From contig JAEUBA010000258.1 in the NCBI GenBank assembly GCA_018257865.1, forward strand, positions 1 to 15,582: 15,582 nucleotides of DNA, given 5' to 3'. The stretch's first letter is position 1. Each line of letters opens with the position of its first letter. Positions 10,135 to 15,582 of this stretch are shown here, piece by piece. The stretch is from Stereocaulon alpinum. Taxonomy: Eukaryota > Ascomycota > Lecanoromycetes > Lecanorales > Stereocaulaceae. The notes beneath the pieces are model-generated. The model searched no databases and was not told the origin of the DNA. It saw only the letters and a program-made list of their open reading frames with translations. The translations under genes and the position numbers were made by a program.

Positions 10135-12185
10135 CTGCTACTACCGCCCCCGCCCCTTAAATACCTAGACGTCTGATTCTAAAGCCTCCTACCCCTACCC
10201 CTACCCCTATCGCCCCTTAACCTAGTCGTCTAGTATTAAAGCTACCCTAGGCGCTTAAGCAGGCTGAGAAGTATCCACCGCTACTAAAAAAGGGTAGTAA
10301 AGCTTTAAAGCCTACTGCTAAGAAAGCCTCTAAAAAGGCTTCCCTAGCGACTAAGTAAACCCCCTCTTTAAGTACTATAGATAGATCTTTTTAAGCCCCT
10401 AATATATTCTACTTAAGTATACTACCGCTACTACTTCCCCTATTAAGCTTCTTTTCTTTAAGTTAGACGTCCTTAGTATTACCGTCCTCAGTAATATTAC
10501 TTAGGGCTAGAGCCTAGGAGGCTATTAATTTAGTACTAAATACACCGTCTCAAACGTCTATAGCCTTATTTCGATATAATCTGCTAGATAAGGATAAGGA
10601 TATTAATAAAGTAAGGCCTAAGACTTAGTTATCGAATACTTAGACGTATTTTAATACCCTATAACCCTAGTTTAGACGCTATTCGACTAAAAGTCTATTC
10701 GTAGGTATTAATAGTAAGCTGAATAGGAGGTAGACGTAGGCTAGGAAGGATATATCTCGTAGAGAGGGTATTCTTAGTAATAGTAAGGAGGGTAAGGAGA
10801 CTTTAAAGGATATTAATATCTTATAGTCTTAAACTATAGCTAGTTAGTAATCCTATAATTCTATAATAAAGAAGAAGGGAAAGGCCCTAGTCTACTAAAT
10901 TAGTAATAATAGGTCTAAGTCGCTAGAACGTATCGCTATTAAATATAAGCTTGCTGTTAGGTTATTCTAAGAGAAGGATACCTAAAGTTCGACTATTCGC
11001 AGTTAGACCTTCCGGGACTATACTGTTAATAGTAGTAATAACCTTATAATTACCCCTATATATTAGCAGTAGCGTAACTTTGCTAGTTAATAGGCTATAG
11101 AGAGAGGCTACGTATACTACTAAGTCTTAGTCCGAGTAACGCTATTCTATAAGAAGCTTATAGGGCCAAATCGACGCTCTACGACCGCTAAGACGTAGTA
11201 TAATTAGTTAAGCGTTAAAGAAGAGCTCCGGGCGTAGTAGGAGGAGGGGAGGAAGGGCCTATAAATTAACCTTATATACTACTAGGCCCGTAATAGCACT
11301 AGGGAGATCCCTATTATAGGTAAAGTAGCTGAGAAGAAGCCTAGGATAACTATTTTAGGAATATTAAGAGGCTCTATATATATCCTAACTAATAGGCTTC
11401 TTAAGGAGATAGATAATACGAATACTAAGGAGCCTTAGAGGCAGAAATAATAGGAAATATATAGTTAATAGGCTTGCAAAAGCTCTATATATAAGAATAT
11501 AGGCTACTATTACTATTTATATAAGGGCGAGTATTTACCTCTCCTTCCGAATCTTTTAAAGATATAGGCAGCTGCTATCCTTAAAGATATATTAGGTCGA
11601 ATTACTAACGATTAGCTACCTAAATTATTACTTTAATAGCTACGGCAGACCTAGAGGAATAAGGCTCGTAAAGAGAAGAGATAGTATACTACTAAGATAT
11701 CTATACCTGCTTATCCTACTATAGGAGGGTAGTTTAGACTGCTGCCGCCGCCGCCGCCTTTCTATCCCTATAGATATAGCTTTATACTAGGCCTTATACT
11801 AAGCTTTTAGCTACTAACGTTAGGGCCCTAGTCGCTTAGAGATATAAGAACCTCAGATCTTATTAAAGAACTTTACTCTAGAGATATAGCTATAGCTAGG
11901 ATAACTCGCCGCCCTCGTTTAATCTCTCGCTTAGTTATAGTAATACCAGCTCTCCCCTCCTATTAAAATAGTAGTCCTATCGAAGGCGAGCTCGCTAAGT
12001 TTATTAGGTAGCTTTATATAAGGCACCCTAAATTTACTAAGGTATATAAAAAGGCACTAGATACGCTGATAGATAAGGGTTATACTACGGATATTATATA
12101 AGCTTAGAAGAATAATAAGTACGAGGAGTAATAGCGTAAGCTTAGGATTAAGCCTAGGATTAGTTATTAATTAGCTATAACGGGG
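10135..12185 (+). pseudogene. ORF C: long unrecognised coding frame trapped between two LTRs
   Basis: Frame with codon starts divisible by 3, open from the left LTR edge (10137) to the right LTR edge (12185), about 683 codons. Every stop seen in it is TAG or TAA, and no indel breaks it. The N-terminal part has a P-T-P-T-P-T-P run (about 10185-10211) between two R-R/R-L-x-L-K-like phrases, then a lysine/serine-rich K-K-A-S-K-K-A stretch (about 10320-10345). The middle (about 10900-11400) looks globular with many charged residues. Next comes an L-L-P-P-P-P-P-F run at 11739-11762. The C-terminal 60-70 codons (about 11985-12180) look helical with an F-I-R-x-L-Y-x-R-H-P phrase and a spaced I-x-P-x-I ending. 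From memory this layout recalls multicopy ascomycete hypothetical proteins with a short helical C-terminal domain, but I cannot name a family or function. It is opposite in orientation to the retroelements and less RIP-mutated than them. Both ends are lost to LTR insertions. Confidence 0.65.
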
Positions 12186-12534
12186 TAGTTTAACTCCTAC
12201 GGGTAAATCACACAGTATATTAAGCACTAGAAGGTAATAGAGATAGATAGTTATTAAATTATCTTTAGCTAAGACTCCTCTCTATTATATAAGTTAAATA
12301 TAAGGAGATAAGAACGTATTCTATTAAAGGAAAACCCTTCCTTATATATTTATCTTAATTATACTAAGCCCTAATATAATCTAGGTGATTTAGCCCTATA
12401 TCTACTATATTACTCTATAATCTACCTAATATACCCTAGATTACTTATATTACTAAGTCCTCTTCTAATAGTCCTTTACCTACTAACCCTATTATATACC
12501 TTACCTATAACCTTACGGGGTTACTCGTAATATA
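12186..12534 (-). repeat. Family-B LTR, right copy (3' LTR of B2)
   Basis: A 349-bp match to 9785-10134. It is followed on the right by a polypurine tract (in minus orientation, preceded by it), so it is the 3' LTR of an element whose body lies to the right. It keeps several CA/TG sites (12209-12214, 12384) lost in the other copy. Confidence 0.85.
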
Positions 12535-12546
12535 ATCCCCTTATTT
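12535..12546 (-). other. Polypurine tract of chromovirus B2
   Basis: The minus strand reads AAATAAGGGGAT directly before the LTR start at 12534, the expected position and composition for the plus-strand primer. Confidence 0.65.
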
Positions 12547-12559
12547 AGTTATTTTTATC

Positions 12560-13107
12560 CTAAAAGTAACTTAATAACCTAAGTATTTCTTCCTTATACT
12601 AAGGATTAAGAAACTAATAAATTCCCTTACTTATTATTATTAGTTAGTCCTAAAACTTAGAATAGCTTCCTTATTAAAACGCTTCTATTTATAGTATACT
12701 AACTTAGGTCTCCTATATTATATAAGGGAAGTATCCGACTAATATATTAAGTATATTTATAGTAGTAATAAGTATAAACTATCTCTACTTAATATTCTAA
12801 AATAGAAACGGATAGAGGAGTAGTATACTAAATTATATAGTAAGGAGGATAAAGCTTTTATAAAGCTTTCTCACCTATAAAAATAGATTTAAAGGATTAA
12901 GGTAGACTAAGCGAAGATAGTTTAGTAAGAGGTTAAGAATATTAAGTTTTTAAAGAAGGAGGAGAAGAGGGAAAAGGAAGCTATTACTTCTAAAGTCCTA
13001 AATAACCTTCTATCCTTTAATATAGGTAAGATTAACTTTTCTAAGTAGGATCCCCTAACTACGGATTTCGTTTCTAAAACTACTCTAGCCTCTTAGGGTA
13101 GTTAAGT
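12560..13107 (+). pseudogene. Plus-strand ORF antisense in chromovirus B2, helical and charged
   Basis: A plus-strand frame (codon starts at remainder 2 modulo 3) runs about 180 codons with only TAG/TAA stops. After a short hydrophobic start it has a tyrosine/serine-rich section (about 12700-12790, for example V-S-D-x-Y-I-K-Y-I-Y-S-S-N-K-Y), then a lysine/glutamate-rich part (about 12800-12985, ending K-K-E-E-K-R-E-K-E) that would form a long helix or coiled coil. The 3' end overlaps the last codons of pol on the other strand. The position, between pol and the 3' LTR and antisense to the element, is the same as the ORF in chromovirus A. Function and start are unknown. A chance frame is possible but unlikely given the composition. 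Confidence 0.55.
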
Positions 13108-15582
13108 ATAGATAATAATTCCTATATATTCTCTAACTAGTTATAGTCTAACTACTTTATTAGATACCTCTTTTTTCCTTTAATTACTTAATAATCTAGA
13201 ATTTCCTTAATATTATACTCCTTATTATCCTAATTTAAGAGTAGCGGTGCGGTCTTTAATAATATTTTAGGGTTTACTTTCTTAAGTAATAATATATAGA
13301 ATACTAGGTACTTCTTTATTAGTTATAGAAGTTTTAGTATATAGTTTATATCCCCTTTATATTCCTTTATAAGGAATAGTCTTAGCTTTATATAATTAAG
13401 CTTATTACTAGGCCTATTAGTTTTAAAATTTCTATAAAGAAGATATACCTTATCCCCTTTAAAAATATTTAGTCCTATCGAATATTTTTAATTATAATAT
13501 ATTATTAAGTAGTTACTTAGGAACTATAAGTCCTTCTATAGTTCTTAATAAATCCTTACTATTTCCTTAGTAGCGATAGTTACCTTTTAGGCCTTTAACT
13601 TAATCCCTTTTAGTAATAGTATTATATATAGTTCGAACCCGTAGTTAGCTCGAAATAGCGTTATACCTATTAGGTTAGATATTAATCTATTATACGCTAG
13701 CTGCGCTACTAGTAGATAGGATACCTAATTATCTTATTAATAATTAATATAGTACTAAAGATATTACTCTATTATTTAGTTAGTTCTTTCCGTCTAACTA
13801 TTAGTTTATAAATAGAATACTATACTTATCTTTATCTTAATTCCTATTATATCTATTAATAATCTCTAAAACTTAGAGGTAAAGAGTTTATCTCTATCTA
13901 AGATAATCTTTTTAGGAAGCTTATAGTTAGCTACTATTATTTATAAAAATACGTACGCTAGATCCTTAATATCTAATACTTCCTTATATAGTATAAAATA
14001 CGCTATCTTAGTTAATTAATTATTAATTACTAAGATCGTATTATAATATATATCTATTAATTATTCTTTTAACTTAGGGAGTTTAATAATAAAATCCTAT
14101 ATAATACTCTTTTATAGACCGTCTAAGTAAGCTAGTAATTTTAACTCTCTATAAAGCTTATATTAGGGGTACTTTATTCTAATATAAATATTATATTTAC
14201 TAATATAATCCTCGATATATTTTTATATCTTAGGGAAATAAAAGTTATAGGATATCTTCTTAAGTATCTTCTTAATTCCCTAATATCTACTAAAGCTTTT
14301 AGTTTTATAGTATATCCTAAAAATTTCTCCTTAAGTACCTATAGGGATATAAATCTATTCTTAAAAGGTTAGTAGTCTTAAATCTATTTTCCTAAATAAG
14401 TTATAGCTATTAATATCTTTATAGATTTCGAATATAACTTTATCCTTTAGTAAGTCTTTTAGGATCCTCTTAGTTAAATCTTCGCTATTAATAGTTATTA
14501 TTACTATTATATATAGTCCGGCTATATTAGGTCTTAATAATCTATCCTTATAATACGTTAGAACTATTCTAGAATTCTATTAAATATTTAATATATAATT
14601 AGCTCTTCTACTAAGTACGTCTATAGTATTATTCTCGCTACCCTTAATATATTTAATTTTAAAATTAAATATTAATAACTCTTTATACTACTAAGCTAGA
14701 CGTCTATTAAGCTCCTTAGTTAATAGAAAGAATATTAAGTTCTTATAGTCTATTAAAACCTAAACCTAGTACTTAGTTCCTTCTAGATAAACCTTCTAAA
14801 TATAAAATACGTCTATAATAGTAAGTAATTCCTTATTATATATTAGGTATCTAGTTTTAGCGTCTACTAACTTCCTACTATAGAAGGCTATAGAGTACTA
14901 ATAATAAGTAACGCCTATTTTCCCTATTTTTCCCGTATTAGGGCTATTATTTATAGATAGTTAGCTAATTACTACTCTAATTACTCCGTCGGAGGTATTA
15001 GTATAGAGGCGAATAGGCGACTTTAGGTCGAACTAATATAATATTAAACTAAAAGCGAATTACTTTTAAAGGGTCCTAAAGGATACCTCTACTTCCTTTA
15101 ACTATATAAATAGTACTTTATTATAGGTTAAGCTAGTAAGAGGTATAGTAGTTTTTAAATATCTATAGATAAACTTTTAATAAAAATTCGTAAAACTAAG
15201 AAATAATTATACTTCTTTCTTATTTATAGGTATAGGCTACTTAATTATACTTTTTACCTTTTCCGGATCTATTTCTAAACCTTAATTAGAGATAATAAAT
15301 CTTAGAAACTTAAGTCTTTTCTAGTAAAATTTATACTTTAATAACTTTAAGTATAATCCTACTTACTTAAGCTTTTTTAGTACCTTATATACTTACTTAA
15401 CGTATTCCTTATATATATCTAAGTATATAAGTATATTATTAATATATACTAGGACGAAATCGTCTAAATATTCTTTTAGGATATTATTAATAAATACCTA
15501 AAATATTATAGGTATATTTATTAACCTAAATAGTATTATAAGGTATTTATAGAGACCCTATCTTATATAGAAAGCTATTTTC
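13090..15582 (-). pseudogene. pol: Chromovirus B2 pol, 3' two thirds, RIP-inactivated
   Basis: One minus frame (codon left edges divisible by 3) holds for 2.5 kb without a frameshift. RT: the catalytic Y-I-D-D at 15435-15446 with both aspartates now AAT; the preceding E-Y-L-D-D-F-V phrase (about 15449-15471) is intact. RNase H: T-D-A-S-D-G-like at about 14982-15000. Integrase: an F-I-I-K-L-P-K block near the first catalytic aspartate (about 14080-14100), D-R-D-K-L-F around the second (13881-13901), and the H-P-Q-T-D-G-Q-T-E-like block just left of 13816. A chromodomain follows at about 13100-13235 (E-Y-x-x-K-E-I-L-D start). Relative to element A the frame is the same family but clearly different in sequence. 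From 13,704 rightward there is no CA or TG at all. Confidence 0.9.

Larger units (their letters stand above)
12186..15582 (-). mobile_element. Chromovirus B2, 3' part, running off the window
   Basis: From right to left: RT (cut by the window edge), RNase H, integrase, chromodomain, a short region carrying a plus-strand ORF, polypurine tract, 3' LTR. The 5' LTR, gag, protease and most of the RT fingers lie beyond 15582. Its outer left flank (12181-12185, CGGGG) should be repeated at its far end. Confidence 0.85.

Noticed and set aside
10185..10215. CCCCTA tandem run resembling a telomeric repeat
   Set aside because: Only about three units, and they are in frame as proline-threonine codons of ORF C. 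The ascomycete telomere repeat is CCCTAA, and no longer array is present.
9785..12534. LTR-ORF C-LTR as one small non-autonomous element carrying a captured gene
   Set aside because: Outer flanks do not match (TAAGG and ATCCC). The outer sequences are gag leader and polypurine tract of family-B elements, and the two LTRs differ by transversions and an indel.
15449..15471. Intact L-D-D phrase in B2 taken as the RT catalytic site
   Set aside because: In Gypsy RTs this phrase lies just before the catalytic Y-I-D-D-I-L. The true motif is at 15435-15446 and is mutated.
1..15582. Very AT-rich sequence as a mitochondrial or bacterial fragment
   Set aside because: CG dinucleotides are frequent, stops are confined to TAG/TAA in otherwise readable eukaryotic retroelement frames, and only CA/TG is missing. 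This is RIP of nuclear repeats.
1..15582. tRNA or rRNA genes
   Set aside because: No cloverleaf with intact GTTC-type loop and acceptor stem was found by eye, and almost no TG/CA-containing motifs survive. None can be supported.

Overview
The window is a graveyard of transposable elements from a filamentous ascomycete (Pezizomycotina-type) genome, mutated almost to saturation by repeat-induced point mutation (RIP). The dinucleotides CA and TG are nearly absent on the given strand while CG, CC and GC stay common. This is the mark of CpA-to-TpA change on both strands. From about 13,704 to the end (about 1.88 kb) I find no CA or TG at all. ATG is seen only three times in 15.6 kb. Every stop codon inside the recognisable reading frames is TAG or TAA, as expected when CAG, CAA and TGG codons are hit. 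No gene here looks expressible as a normal protein. Protein identities were read by treating in-frame TAG/TAA as former Q or W codons.

Layout, left to right. (1) 1-1728: 3' half of a Tad1-like LINE, plus strand, cut by the window edge and ending in an 8-bp tail repeat. (2) 1729-1904: truncated LTR of family A, probably interrupted by the LINE. (3) 1922-8820: complete 6.9-kb Ty3/Gypsy chromovirus A on the minus strand, with 249-bp LTRs, a perfect 5-bp target duplication (ATTAA), gag, pol (protease, RT, RNase H, integrase, chromodomain), an 84-bp tandem repeat and a plus-strand ORF between pol and the 3' LTR. (4) 8826-10134: 5' end of a second chromovirus, B1 (minus strand): gag plus 350-bp 5' LTR. 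Its gag is interrupted by A and by the family-A LTR. (5) 10135-12185: a plus-strand coding frame of about 683 codons, cut at both ends by family-B LTRs. It is not a recognised transposon protein. (6) 12186-15582: 3' part of another family-B chromovirus, B2 (minus strand): 3' LTR, polypurine tract, plus-strand ORF, then pol running out of the window in the RT domain.

Inferred order of events: a gene or repeat (ORF C) was hit by two family-B insertions; a family-A element or solo LTR landed in the gag of B1; a LINE landed in that LTR; a full-length A copy landed 17 bp away. RIP acted on all layers. Reading frames persist for 1-3.5 kb without frameshifts, so decay has been by point mutation and not by indels. 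The least mutated segment is ORF C.

The observations most worth follow-up are the plus-strand, possibly coiled-coil ORFs lying antisense between pol and the 3' LTR in both chromovirus families, and the trapped ORF C. Coordinates of gene ends are approximate because RIP has removed start codons and added stops.
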